Positions 53,822 through 64,000 of a stretch of 64,000 nucleotides of DNA are shown one piece after another. This DNA is from Amphibalanus amphitrite (Eukaryota > Arthropoda > Thecostraca > Balanomorpha > Balanidae): positions 372,001 through 436,000 of the forward strand of contig NW_024881827.1 of NCBI RefSeq assembly GCF_019059575.1. The letters run 5' to 3'. The position numbers were made by a program, and so were the translations under genes. A model generated the notes under the pieces. It had not been told where the DNA came from and searched no databases. It saw only the letters and a list, made by a program, of their open reading frames with translations. Position 1 is the first letter of the stretch. Every line of letters begins with the position of its first letter.

Positions 53822-54165
53822 CTAACTCTGAACGAATATGTCACTGAGTGAACAGTCCTCCTCCATTTTGGAGCTAAAGTTAGCTTCATTATATCGCAAA
53901 GCACTTAGCACATTGGCTACGTATCGCACCCCTCTCCAGACTCCAGGTGCGACAACGGCACACCTCAACTCGGTGTCCGCCATTCGCTGATCTCTTATAT
54001 CGGCGGCCTGTCCGTGCTGCCGCTGCTCACCGTATATCTCCAGTAGTCTGACCGTCCGTGCCAGGTCAGCCAGGTGACTGATGGTGTCGGCAGCCACCCC
54101 CTGGAGCGACACTGACAGACCACTCCCGTACCATACCGGCCCCCTCGGCTCCGTCACCTCCGGCC
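53822..54165 (-). CDS. Candidate host gene, last exon
   Basis: On the minus strand an exon can start after TGTCCGACAG (acceptor AG at 54167-54166) and run 344 bp to a stop at 53822. It joins in phase with the exon ending at 54702: the split codon G plus GG gives Gly, so the protein reads LNVRG then PEVTEPRG. The product end includes a Leu-rich stretch (HLADLARTVRLLEIYG) and a hydrophilic tail. The frame upstream is closed by TAG just before the acceptor, which supports the splice. The function is unknown. Other acceptors (for example near 54297) are possible. Confidence 0.45.
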
Positions 54166-54701
54166 CTGTCGGACAGAGCTATGTCAGCTGACTGCAGTCG
54201 GACAGAGCTGCCGCCAGCTCCCCGCTGCACCACTGACACCAGAGTGTCAGACACTGACACAACCAGCACTGACACAGCCGAGCGGCTGCACAACGATATT
54301 TTTACCAACAGCATACATACGTAAATATTCAAATATGAGCAACATAAGTATTACCTACGATTTTTGCAAGGCGCATTGGCTTAGGCACTAGGCAGCCAGT
54401 CAAGGTATAGTAACGGATCAGGTTGGTAGACTACATAAATATATGGTTCGCAGTGGTTGCAATCTAACCATTTCAAATTACAATAATTGCTACAATAATA
54501 TTTCATGCATGCACTTGATGCTCACACTATATGCAAATGCATGCATTGCATCACTCTAACAATACTATATAACACAAACAAGGCTGTAAGATGTTGGCTG
54601 AATTTGATCGGTTCGTTCATTTGCCGTCTCCCTGTCCATTTGTTTATCTATATGCATTGTCCATTATACCGACAATACATGTATGATCCGTGGTATCTCA
54701 C
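54166..54701 (-). other. Inferred intron of the candidate host gene
   Basis: 536 bp starting GTGAGATACC and ending CCGACAG on the minus strand. No mobile element boundary was seen inside it. Confidence 0.4.
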
Positions 54702-54911
54702 CTCTGACATTGAGGCGCTGGAGGCCCTCCGGCAGCTGCCCCCTCAGTCGCGGGAGGTCGGCGGCGGAAACTGACAGGCGTTTCACAGTTTCCCGTGAGC
54801 TCCGCAGCTCCGTCAGCTCGCTGTCACCGACTCCGGCCGGAAGGATGACAGTGTCTGGCTCCACCCTGATGATGGCACCACGAAGTTGACTTGGGATAGT
54901 AGTAATTTGTG
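54702..54911 (-). CDS. Candidate host gene, internal exon with leucine-rich pattern
   Basis: The acceptor CACCTTTCCAG lies directly before 54911 and the donor GTGAG directly after 54702 on the minus strand, enclosing 210 bp open in one frame. The translation is Leu-rich: VKRLSVSAADLPRL then GQLPEGLQRLNVRG, resembling leucine-rich-repeat spacing (L-x2-L-x-V). Codon composition is GC-rich, unlike the AT-rich flanks. Upstream exons must lie beyond the TA-flanked element at 55170 or outside the window. LRR assignment is tentative, from one or two repeats only. Confidence 0.5.
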
Positions 54912-55763
54912 CTGGAAAGGTGATTGAACCAATGTCAGGCATTTGTCTAGGTCAAACATAGTACACTTACCTACAGGTGTAGAAAACACAGTGAAAACTG
55001 TTTGTGGCTACAATGCTGTGATAATTCCGTGTCTGAGTGAATATGTACTTTATCAAAACGATGTAAATTTCATAAATTACGGCGACTTTCCGTAACAGCG
55101 TACTCAACAAACAAAATGATAATGGATCTTTGACATATAAAACAAAAATCACAATTATTTAGTACATTAGGAGAAAGTGGGGTAAGACGGGCACCTTAAC
55201 TTTGGAGCCATTTTTCGGCCGGTTAGAAACATCATAGAAACGGGAAACTGAGTGAAAACCTTTTTTAGACATTTTACTTCCATTTGCCAGAAGATGAGAC
55301 TTAGACCTGATTCAAAAAATAAACTGCAGCTTTGTGCAAAAACCCGTCTTACCCCACCCCATGGGGTAAGACTGTCACATGGGTAGGGCAAGACGGCCAG
55401 CTTATTTCACTGACCAGCGCAGCTCGCAACAAATACCCGATATTAGCTGCATTGATACAGTCGCTCGTTGGTGTGAAGTGCTTCGCAACTTACATATACG
55501 AGATTCGTGCAGAAGGCGTACCTATGCTCGTATATAGACCCTAGTTCCTAGTTATATACCCTAATTCAGAAGCCATGTAGAACCGTTTTTCACATTCATT
55601 ATTCGACTTTCGAGAATAAACTGTACCTACCGAAGGAATATTGCTAACATGTCTGTGAGTATCGGCATCGAGCATATTCTTATAAGAAATGTTTCTTTTT
55701 TCCTACAGCAACAAAAATATTTTCACCATTTACAGACCCATCGGATTCATAGTTGCCCGTCTT

Positions 55764-57405
55764 CAGACTTGTGGTCGGCTCAGTTGAGCCGGCTCAAAAA
55801 TCAGCTCAGCTCATGAGCCGGCTCAACATTTTGCCAAATTGTTGAGCTGTGAGCTGAGCCGGCTCAGTAATGCATTGAGCTGAGCTGCTGTCTGAGCTGA
55901 GCTGAATGAGCTTGAGCTGAGCTGAGCTGAATGAGCTTGAGCTGAGCTGAGCTGAGCTGAGCTGATTGAGCTGAGCTGAGCTGAGCTGAGCTGATTGAGC
56001 TGAGCTGAGCGAGCTGAGCTGATTGAGCTGAGCTGAGCTGAGCTGAGCTGATTGAGCTGAGCGAGCTGAGCTGAGCTGATTGAGCTGAGCTGATTTAGCT
56101 GAGCTGAGCTGATCCGGTTCTAATTCTTTTCAGTTCATGCTTGGAAATTAACTCAGGCTTTGATGCTTCAGCTATGAGCTAGCTATGGAGTGAGCAAATA
56201 CACTGCCTTCGTGATCGCACTTAAAAATATCAAAACTCTAAAGAAATCAATAGTAATCACTAATCAAGCTTAATTTCTTTCACCCATATTGCATGGAAAT
56301 TGGAAGACCAGGGTCTTGGCCAATTTACAGGCTAATACAGCCAGTCTCAAGTTTCAAGTCTGACTGCAAGATGAATACCTACTGTCAGGCTTTGATGCTT
56401 CGCCGTGACATTCTGCTCCGCAATGTACAATTCAGCATTCTTCACTTTGTCATTTAAGCACTTATTTAAATTAATTTTTTTCAATAAAGGTTCTTACCTC
56501 TGCATAAAATATTTACAATTAGGAATTAGCAAATAAAGTTCCTCTTCGTTGGTTGAATATGGGCTAAGCAACCATATCCTATTGAAAGTGGGGTGGGGCA
56601 GAGGCGCTAACTGGAACTCTCACCTTCTGATGTCCATTATATGGGAAAAGCTCCCATATTCACACGCCGACTATGAATTCTAATAGTGTTGACATTGCCT
56701 TGGTTGAGATCAGGGTGGTGTTACAGGTTTCACTGATAACAGCACGCTGCTATCACACGTGTCAAATGGGGTTTCCATGGAGATATAAACAAACTCTTAT
56801 CTCCAAGTTCCAACACTACCCCAAAATGTAACGTCAGCTCCTGGCAGGGCGCAAAGAGTGGATGGCGGCGTGGGCGTGCTGCTTTCGGCCGTGAAACACC
56901 GCCTAGTTGAGATGATTCCATGACGTTTTTTTCGTCTAGAAGATTTTCGTCGGACAATTTTTCGTCCGCAGATTTTCGTCCGACTTTTTTTCGTCTCGCA
57001 TTTTTTTGTCTGTACATTTTTTCGTCCGTGCATTTTTTCGTCGGTACGTTTTTTCTGAGCGGAAACTGAGCTGAGCTGAATTGAGCGGAAACTGAGCTGA
57101 GCTGAACGGGAACTGAGTTGAGCTGAGCTGAGCTGAGCGGAAACTGAGCTGAGCTGAGCTGAGCGGAAACTGAGCTGAGCTGAGCTGAGCTGAGCGGAAA
57201 CTGAGCTGAGCTGAGCGGAAACTGAGCTGAGCTGAGCTGAGCGGAAACTGAGCTGAGCTGAGCTGAGCGTGAGCGGAGCGCAGCCGGTTTGAGCGGAACG
57301 TGGGCTGAGCTGAGCCGCGTTAAACTGAGCGGGAGCTGAGCGGGAGCGGATAAGACGGAGTTGAGCTGAGCGAGCTCACTTTTTTCTTGAGCTGTCACAA
57401 GTCTG
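55764..57405. mobile_element. hAT-type element with GAGCTGAGCT arrays
   Basis: The ends CAGACTTGTGGTCGG and TGTCACAAGTCTG are flanked by the 8-bp duplication CCCGTCTT (55756-55763, 57406-57413). Long subterminal arrays of GAGCTGAGCT at the left (about 55880-56110) and GAGCTGAGCGGAAACT at the right (about 57055-57300) run in the same sense on the plus strand. Six or so TTTTCGTCCG-like words lie at 56925-57050. The 222-codon minus-strand frame over the right array is repeat-derived. Confidence 0.85.
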
Positions 57406-57611
57406 CCCGTCTTACCCCAAACTCAATGTCAGAAGTTTAGCACGATTTTGCTCTGTGGACAATTTGATGCAGACAAAGTAAATCCGCGGTAAATGAACAC
57501 CGGTGGCATATGAGTGTACCACAAGTGATTCCAAGTTTCTAACTCTATAGTGCTGCACATAAAAGCTTCAACAATACATCATGGATGTTTTCAATGAAAT
57601 GAGTGTTTTAA

Positions 57612-58789
57612 TTAACCCTCGCCCCGTTGGGGGGGAGGCATTTTGGCCCCCCCTGTGGTTTGTCCTGAATAGCAAGAAAACGGCGGCGCACAGCGCCGCT
57701 AAATTTTCAGTACCTTCCCGGGCATCAATTTGACACCTTCACACCAACTTTCAAGTCTTAGGTCACCTTAGGTCAGGAGTTATTGAGGTCAAACTGAGGT
57801 CATGTTGGAGCAAAAATGAGCAAAAAACATGCAATCTTGAAACACTCACCAAATCTACAGTTATCAAGCAATTTCAACGTTCTTTATAAAGTCTAGTAGA
57901 AAAAAAGCGGCGCTACAAAACTGCTATCTCGGATTTTTAAAATGTTGGGTTTTTGACAAAAAAAAATCAAAAAATTGATTTTTTTTTAAACTTAAAAAAA
58001 AATCCCGAATTTCGAAAAAACACGGAATATATGTGATAGGCCCTGCACTCTTCTATGTACATACCAAATTTCAGATCGATATCTCGTTTTTTTGGCCAAG
58101 TTATAGCGAAAAAAAAACTGTTCAAAAATGATGACGTCAAATTTTTGAACTCAATTTTTAGCGATTCTAGACCACGTACGGCAAAACAAAGACCACCATT
58201 GAACTCCCCGTGACGAGCGGCATCGATTCGATGCCCATCTTATGCAAAAATATTAACTTTGAAATTTGACCTAATTTGACCTGACCTTGACCTGACCTTG
58301 ACCTGACTTTGACCAGAACGTGACCTAAGCTGGCCCCAAAGGCTGCCTGACCCACATAATCGCATTTGTCATATAAAATGGACCATAAAACATGTATCAC
58401 ACGACACTTTCATATTGTGACCCCCCAGTGACCTGACCTCTGTGACCTGACCTGGTATCAGTGATCTCAAATAGCAAAATATGTGTTTGAAGAACATTTC
58501 CCCATCGATGATTTTGAATGAAACGCATTTTACTCGATTTTACAACGCATTTCTTGAAATGCCTGTCCACGGTGAAAATTCGACCTTTGACCTGACCTGT
58601 GACGTCATCGGTTTGACCTAGGTCAATAAAATTGGGTCACAAGGTAGTTCCCTGATAGGGCTATCCAACACCGTTTGCCGCTTGTCGCTAGGTTGCGTGG
58701 TTCTAGAGATCTTGGGGGGGGGGGCAAAATGCCCCCCCCCCCCCCAACAGGCCGCGTTGCTCGGCAGAGCCCAACGGTGCGCGGGTTAA
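57612..58789. mobile_element. TTAA element PB-5 (complete)
   Basis: TTAA lies at 57612-57615 and 58786-58789, with ends CCCTCGCCCCGTTGGG and CCCAACGGTGCGCGGG. Terminal hairpins consist of a G-run, CATTTTGG or CAAAATG, and a C-run. A GGCGGCGCACAGCGCCGC palindrome lies near 57680. GGTCA tracts are dense at 58260-58450. Confidence 0.85.
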
Positions 58790-58973
58790 AGAAATCAAAA
58801 TAAAAGATTATCGACCGAACACAAATTCACCAGACTTCAATGGTGGTGTGTAGTGGGAAAGGCAATTCTGGTCCTAGTTTTTCTCGCTCGTAGCGCTATT
58901 GGTTTGTTCTGCAGAAGGGGTGTCCGTCTTATCTGCCCTGACCGTTCTTACCCCACTTTCCCCTATATTCCGA

Positions 58974-60467
58974 ACTACTATGCGTTTCAGACCCTGTGGA
59001 ACAGTCCTTTTCGGCTATTTCTCGTTGTATATGCGTTTGATTTTAACCAAACTTTGGCATTGGTAGTTTGAGATCCCTACCTAATTTTATCAATATGGTC
59101 TATTAACGAAAAATGAAAAATAAAGGCACTTGTCATTGACTGATAATGTTAAGGTCGTCAGAGCCCTGCTTAGAGGCTGACACAGGCTGGACGCTGTCTC
59201 CCTCTGATTGGTCGAGACGCACTAGCACACTGCGGCTTGGCTCCGCCCACTTGCGGTCCAGCCTCGGGTCATGTCGGCGGCAGTCGCAGTCCGGCCGGCC
59301 GGCGTGTGGGCCGCGCACGCAGCGCAGCGGAGTGGAGCACTTGTTTGCATGTCATGAACTTTTAAAAAGTTGTTCTACGACAAATAAGGACGGAGGAAGA
59401 AAGAGAAAGGAAAAGGAGACAAAGTGACAATGAGACGAACGGTAAACGTTGGCTAGTGGACAACAAACAATATGCATATAGCCGCTAGAGCAAAGACAGG
59501 AGACGAAGACGATAGACCAGAGACAAGTGACGAAGATAGAGATTAGGCTATAGACGAGAGACAATATACTATAAATGTATAGACGAGAGACTGACAAGGG
59601 GGAGTGAAGGACGGGCGATCATGAACTCTCGATATTGCATATCTACATTTTCAGATTGAGTCATCCTATATTTTTCCCTGTTTTATTGTTTTTCGGGCCT
59701 AAGATCTATCAACAACATTCTGAAAGCATTGAGGAAATGTCATTGAAAGATTTACCTATTATTTTCACCCCCCCCCCAAAAAAAAATATTCTTTTAAACA
59801 AAAAAAAACTAAATACCTACAAGTATCTATGTGGATATCTTCAATTAAATAAGGCCGTTGAATGCAAAGACAGTCCGGTGAATTCTGTCCCGTTACTCCT
59901 TAAATGCACAATAGCCTGTAGGAAAACGGCTGCGGAGAGGCTCGCTATAAATTATTGAAAATAATATTATTTTAAGTCTGCATAGGGAATAACATTCTGT
60001 AGCTAGGAGTGCTTATTGTTTTATACATACACCGTCGCGATCTGCATTGAATTCTTCATCCTTATTCTCTCCGCGCGAGATACGACATTTAAAATATTCA
60101 CGCAATGATGCCTGCGTTAGCGTGTGTCTCGTTCCAGTCCGTCAGACCTCCGCACCGCTCTGACCCCGAGCGGCGAATGACCGGTCCCGGTGTCGCGGCA
60201 CAGTGGGCGGAGCTTAGCTGCGGCGCAACAGCTGACGCTGCAACGCCATGCTAGCCTCTACCACGGTGCAGAGTTTTCCGATCAATTTTTACCATTACAA
60301 GTCAACGACAAGTGCCTTTCATTTTGACATTTTGTTAAAAGACCATATTAGTAAAAATTAGGTAGGCCCTTGAAACACATTGTGTCAAAGTTTGGTTGAA
60401 ATCAAGCGTATAGGTAACGAGAAAGGGCCAAAAAGGACTGTTCCAGAGGGTCTGAAATGCGTAGTAG
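58974..60467. mobile_element. Transposon with long inverted repeats (over 150 bp)
   Basis: Left 58974-59135 and right 60303-60467 are diverged reverse complements, starting CTACTATGCGTTTCAGACCC. Similarity reappears further in (GGCTCCGCCCACT against AGTGGGCGGAGC), so the arms may reach about 330 bp. No target duplication or coding region was found. The middle is AT-rich with a poly-C/poly-A tract near 59768. Confidence 0.65.
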
Positions 60468-61338
60468 GCATATTTTATTGATGTCAATTGATCAATCTGA
60501 CAGCTTTTGAAAACTTTTCACATAAGTATTTTGTTCAGCTCTTATGTGTAGCTAATTATTTCAATTTTGTATCGTTATAAATTTTGTAGCGTAAATATTA
60601 CGCCCAACACAGGCCCAAACCATTGACCAGCACCATTCACCACACGACTTGTCATCCTACGGCTTACCATGGCTTATGGCTTCCGTCTTACCTTAGATAG
60701 AATAAATTTATTTCATTGATCAGAACACGTACAAAACAATGATCGCCAATTGGTGCAAAAGCAATCTTGCTTAAATCGCAGCACCTTTCGGCTCTTATGT
60801 GCTATCGCCCGAGTCGGATCACCTCACCACTGCACGCACGCCCGCGCCGCACCCGCAGCGACCGCCGCCACGCCGCCGCCACCGCCGCCGGTGGCGGCGG
60901 TGGCGGCCTTAGGATGAGGCAGCATTACCTGCAGTACATGTAATATGTGTTGTATCTAGTTATTCTTGGTTTGATTTAGGCTTTAGATTTTCAGAGATAA
61001 ACTGCTTCTCCACGTTATTTATGAACATTTGCAAAACAAAAACAGTTCCTTAGAGCAAAAATAACAAGCAAGGAGCTGCGCCGCCGGCCTGTTCTCCTGT
61101 TCTTCGTGTCCCCGTGTCGCCCCCTGCCCCGTTCAGGAGCACCCGGCAGCGCCACCTGCACCTGACCAGTCCGGCAGCGTTTGGGGTCGCCGCGCACCGC
61201 TGACAATCAGCTGACGCGGCCGGCGGCGCGTCTCAAGGTCACTGGAGGTCAGCCGGGCCGCGGGCCGCCGGGGTGGCCGTGACGTCACAGCCAGCGAGCG
61301 CCGAGCGCCGAAACACCCACTGTTGTTTATCCCTTCCA
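60468..61338. other. Unassigned; CCG-rich hairpin and GC-rich patch
   Basis: GCCGCCACCGCCGCC and its complement form a perfect hairpin at about 60875-60905. The stretch 61080-61300 is GC-rich with overlapping frames and no recognisable protein. Confidence 0.5.
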
Positions 61339-61430
61339 GTGGCGGATCCTGGGGGGGGGGGGTCCACGGGGTCATGACCCCCCAAAAGGTCTGAGAGGGT
61401 CATTTGACCCCCCCCCCCCCAAAAAAAAAA
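61339..61430. mobile_element. Solo transposon end of the CAGTGGCGGATCC type
   Basis: CAGTGGCGGATCCTGGGGGG followed by CCCC/GGGG tracts matches the end type of the hAT at 46841-53722. No partner end was found within the window. Confidence 0.45.
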
Positions 61431-61950
61431 AGCCGAAGACCTAAATGCGTTATAGAGGCCGTCTTGCATGCCCAAAATCACCTGTCAAACACTTCTGAGC
61501 TAATACCTTTTTTTTTTTGATCGTGTTGCGTGAAAAGACGTATTGAAGGCCAGAATCTTAGGTACCGTAAAGTGGGGCTATTTGAGACAGTGGGGCTATT
61601 TGAGACAGTACTGCAGTGGTTTAGTAAAATCGCTGTACCACGAAAACCGTTTGATATTTTTTTATCATTTTTGCTCAGGCTGATGTGGAATTAAACGATG
61701 AATGCAATTGATATGGTTTTTGAAAGTTTTAAAAAGTTTGGAAAGAAATTTGGCAATAGATGAGAAATACAGAAAACCCGCAATTTATGTTATACGGAAA
61801 GCACCCCTACCTGCAGCTTAACATGGTTGAAGTTTTAAAAGTTTTGCAACTGAATCTATAGTAACTACCGTTATACTTATCGACTAATTACATTTTTCAT
61901 GAAGACATTATATATTGTTAAGGGTAGTGACGATTGTGTAACCCAATTAC
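61431..61950. other. Unassigned; duplicated GTGGGGCTATTTGAGAC word
   Basis: AGTGGGGCTATTTGAGACAG occurs twice in tandem at about 61571-61608. The rest is AT-rich with no gene seen. Confidence 0.5.
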
Positions 61951-63308
61951 CGGGGTTACATGAGCGATCCGTTCCAAATACGAACTACGCTAATGCGCAT
62001 CAGCTCCCCACAAACGTATCTACGGCACCGGTTACATGAGACTAATTCGTTTTATCTACGTCAAACGGATCTTGTTTGGCTCACCCGGGCTGACTCCTCG
62101 ACGGCCGGTAATTCGTATCACAAACGGAATAGGATTAGCGTACAGTCATGGCGCAGTTGCGGCATTTACCGGGACGACAGAACTAAATTTTAAATAGGTA
62201 CTTATATCATTTGATAGGCTCAAAAACATTTAAAATTAACATGAAATCAAAAAATGAAAACAAAGTTTTCTTGTTTTAAGTCAGAGGGCACTGATTCGCC
62301 ATGCAGCAACAGCAGGGTTGTCAGAACAAATTATGTATCAAAATATTTCATTCATTTTATTTCACATGCAAGGACTAAACCAAAATACAAACATTTTTTT
62401 TTGCTATTTTCTACGAGGCAGCAAAAAAAAATGTTTAGTATTTTGCATTTTGACGCTTCCAGTCAGCAAAGAATAGTTCTTGTGAAATACGGCCCGAATC
62501 CTGTGCCTCGGTTACATGAGCGAGCCGTTCCAAATACGTACTACGCTAATTCGCATCAGCTCCCCAAGAACGCATTCAGTGCACCGACTACATGAGCAAA
62601 TTCGTATCAGTGACGTCAAACGGATCTAGTTTGGCTCTCTGCCCGATGCGCATTACAAACGGAATAGCATACAAATGTGGCGCACTTCCGTAGCAATAGA
62701 GGTGACTGAATTAAAAGCTTAATATCTTATGTCTTTTTTGCATTTAATCTGCTCAAAACATTCTCAATTAACTTAACAAAAAAAAGTTAAACATAAAGTT
62801 GTCTTGCTTTGAGTCATTGAGCACTTGCCTCTCTTGATTCGTCTGTAGTGCTGTCAGAAAAAAATGTTTCAACTGAAAGTACTTTGATATTTTCTTTTTG
62901 GTTTTCACTATATTTATTTTTGAAAACTTGACAAAATACCGACATATTTTTTTAATTATTATTTCAAAAGAAGCAAATGAAAAAATACCTATTATTTTGC
63001 ATTTTAATGTTTCTTTTTGGCAAGAAATAGTTCCTGTAATACGTATCTTGGTCCTATTCGCTTCTAAGCCTCTTTCCCTGCGGATTTTGTTCGGACCGCC
63101 GATTCGTATTAGCAGGTGGATACATGAGTCGGTAGTATGCTCCTGATTCGCATTAGCGGTGAATCCGATCGTGATACGTATTTGCTTTGCTCATGTAACC
63201 GCGGATCGGATCGCCGATTCGTACTAGCAGGTGGCTACATGAGTCGCTAATGCGTTCCTAATTCGAATTAGCGGCTAAATACGTATTTACTGTGCTCATG
63301 TAACCCCG
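61951..63308. mobile_element. Transposon with CGGGGTTACATGAGC ends and internal duplication
   Basis: It starts CGGGGTTACATGAGC and ends GCTCATGTAACCCCG, a perfect 15-bp inverted repeat. Terminal sequence of about 240 bp is repeated internally (61951-62195 against 62508-62720) with similar AT-rich sequence after each. Several more TACATGAG words lie near the right end (63120, 63190, 63236). No coding region and no clear target duplication were found. Confidence 0.65.
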
Positions 63309-63534
63309 ATAAATGTCTCAGAATCTCGATGATACCAACTCGTCAAACCTCAAGATAAACCAAATACAGCTGATGATTGTGATGCCAAGGCCCTAAAAAC
63401 AGGTGATATGATGCATCCGGAAAGATATACCGCCATCTGCCTAAAGTGTATCAAACGTTCGACCTAATAAACACCTGTGAATCGGCCATGGGTTCATGGT
63501 ACATTAAAGCAGCAAGCAATATTAACACATTGTA
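63309..63534. other. Unassigned spacer
   Basis: Nothing recognised between the two transposon ends. Confidence 0.5.
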
Positions 63535-64000
63535 GGGGAAGGTGGGGTAAGACGGACCAGCTAAGGTTTGAGGCCGCATATCTTGCTACACTGCTCTCGT
63601 AATTCATATTATTTATAGTTTTCGGAATGCTCAATCCTTTCTCTGTTGATATGTGTAAAGACTAAATTTCAAATTAAAGACATCTAGGTGGTGGATGCTC
63701 TTAAAGAGGGACATGTCAAAAACTCAGACAAGAAAAAACGTGGGGTAAGACGGACCACCCAGCAGTGCCTGCTATCCGTTCATGTGTGTTACACTTCTGC
63801 TCTGTACTCTTGTAAGAAAAAGTAACCAGAATGGCAAAATAAAATGAGCCTTTATTCTTTACTCATGTGTGATGGAAGTGCAGCTAAAAGCTGGGAACAT
63901 GTGTGTTGATTGTCGTTTGGCATGAATGCATGCTAACTGAGCACTTGCATGCATGGCTCACATGCAACAAAGACTCCTTCCTGAAAAATTAGCATACTTA
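63535..64000 (+). mobile_element. Second TA-flanked GGGGTAAGACGG element, truncated by the window
   Basis: TA at 63533-63534 is followed by GGGGAAGGTGGGGTAAGACG, the same end as at 55170. A second GTGGGGTAAGACGGACCA word lies at about 63740, as the 55170 copy has near 55365. The right end is outside the window. Confidence 0.6.

Larger units (their letters stand above)
55170..58963. mobile_element. TA-flanked transposon with GGGGTAAGACGG ends, carrying two insertions
   Basis: The left end GGAGAAAGTGGGGTAAGACG and the right end complement GGGGAAAGTGGGGTAAGAACG lie next to TA dinucleotides (55168-55169, 58964-58965). A hAT (55764-57405) and PB-5 (57612-58789) are nested inside, leaving about 960 bp. 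A TA duplication suggests the Tc1/mariner group, but no transposase is present. A second copy begins at 63535. Confidence 0.65.

Noticed and set aside
56730..57398. 222-codon frame with SAQLSSAQFPL repeats as a protein
   Set aside because: It is a translation of the GAGCTGAGCGGAAACT array in the hAT end.

Overview
The window is non-coding-rich eukaryotic DNA, most likely from an invertebrate animal and perhaps an arthropod. It has no operons, carries splice signals, and is built almost entirely from transposable elements. The species cannot be fixed from the sequence. No tRNA, rRNA, CRISPR array or bacterial gene was seen. The only candidate host gene is a pair of minus-strand exons (54911-54702 joined to 54165-53822) that join in phase and look leucine-rich.

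Most of the window resolves into insertions inside insertions, read from target-site duplications (TSDs) and terminal inverted repeats (TIRs). At least seven families of short non-autonomous elements share TTAA (once TTAT) target duplications, termini of the CCCTCGCC type and a G-run/C-run hairpin just inside each end. I call them TTAA families PB-1 to PB-7; they are piggyBac-like, or less likely Kolobok-like. At least seven hAT-type elements carry 8-bp TSDs, and most have their own short-period repeat near the ends. Two further elements have 9-bp TSDs (Mutator/foldback-like).

Layout. 1-2777: two inverted PB-1 copies. 2778-5110: a repeat (Rep-X) split by a 9-bp-TSD element. 5250-8633: PB-1 holding PB-2, itself holding another PB-2, plus a hAT. 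9625-16760: hAT, PB-5, fragments of PB-1 and PB-2, Rep-X and PB-6. 17397-25319: an LTR retrotransposon (gag and pol on the minus strand, repeats of only about 70 bp) whose pol is cut by a nested LINE encoding endonuclease and reverse transcriptase. 26621-28396: hAT holding PB-4. 28405-45827: a four-level nest, in which an 8-bp-TSD element holds PB-1, which holds a 15.8-kb foldback element made of roughly fifty 134-bp repeats in two opposed arms, which in turn holds a head-to-head Penelope-like dimer, two hATs and PB-3. 46841-53722: a hAT holding PB-4 twice, PB-1 with PB-2, and PB-7. 55170-58963: a TA-flanked element holding a hAT and PB-5. 58974-64000: three more terminal-repeat elements, the last running off the window.

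No intact transposase for the DNA elements was seen. The only trace is a BED zinc-finger exon in one hAT. The retroelement proteins are the only long coding regions: Gag, Pol, the LINE protein and two identical Penelope-like C-terminal fragments. The most notable patterns are the giant foldback element, the shared terminal architecture of the TTAA families, and the heavy recurrence of AGGTCA (nuclear-receptor half-site) and TGACGTCA (CRE) words across families whose interiors otherwise differ.
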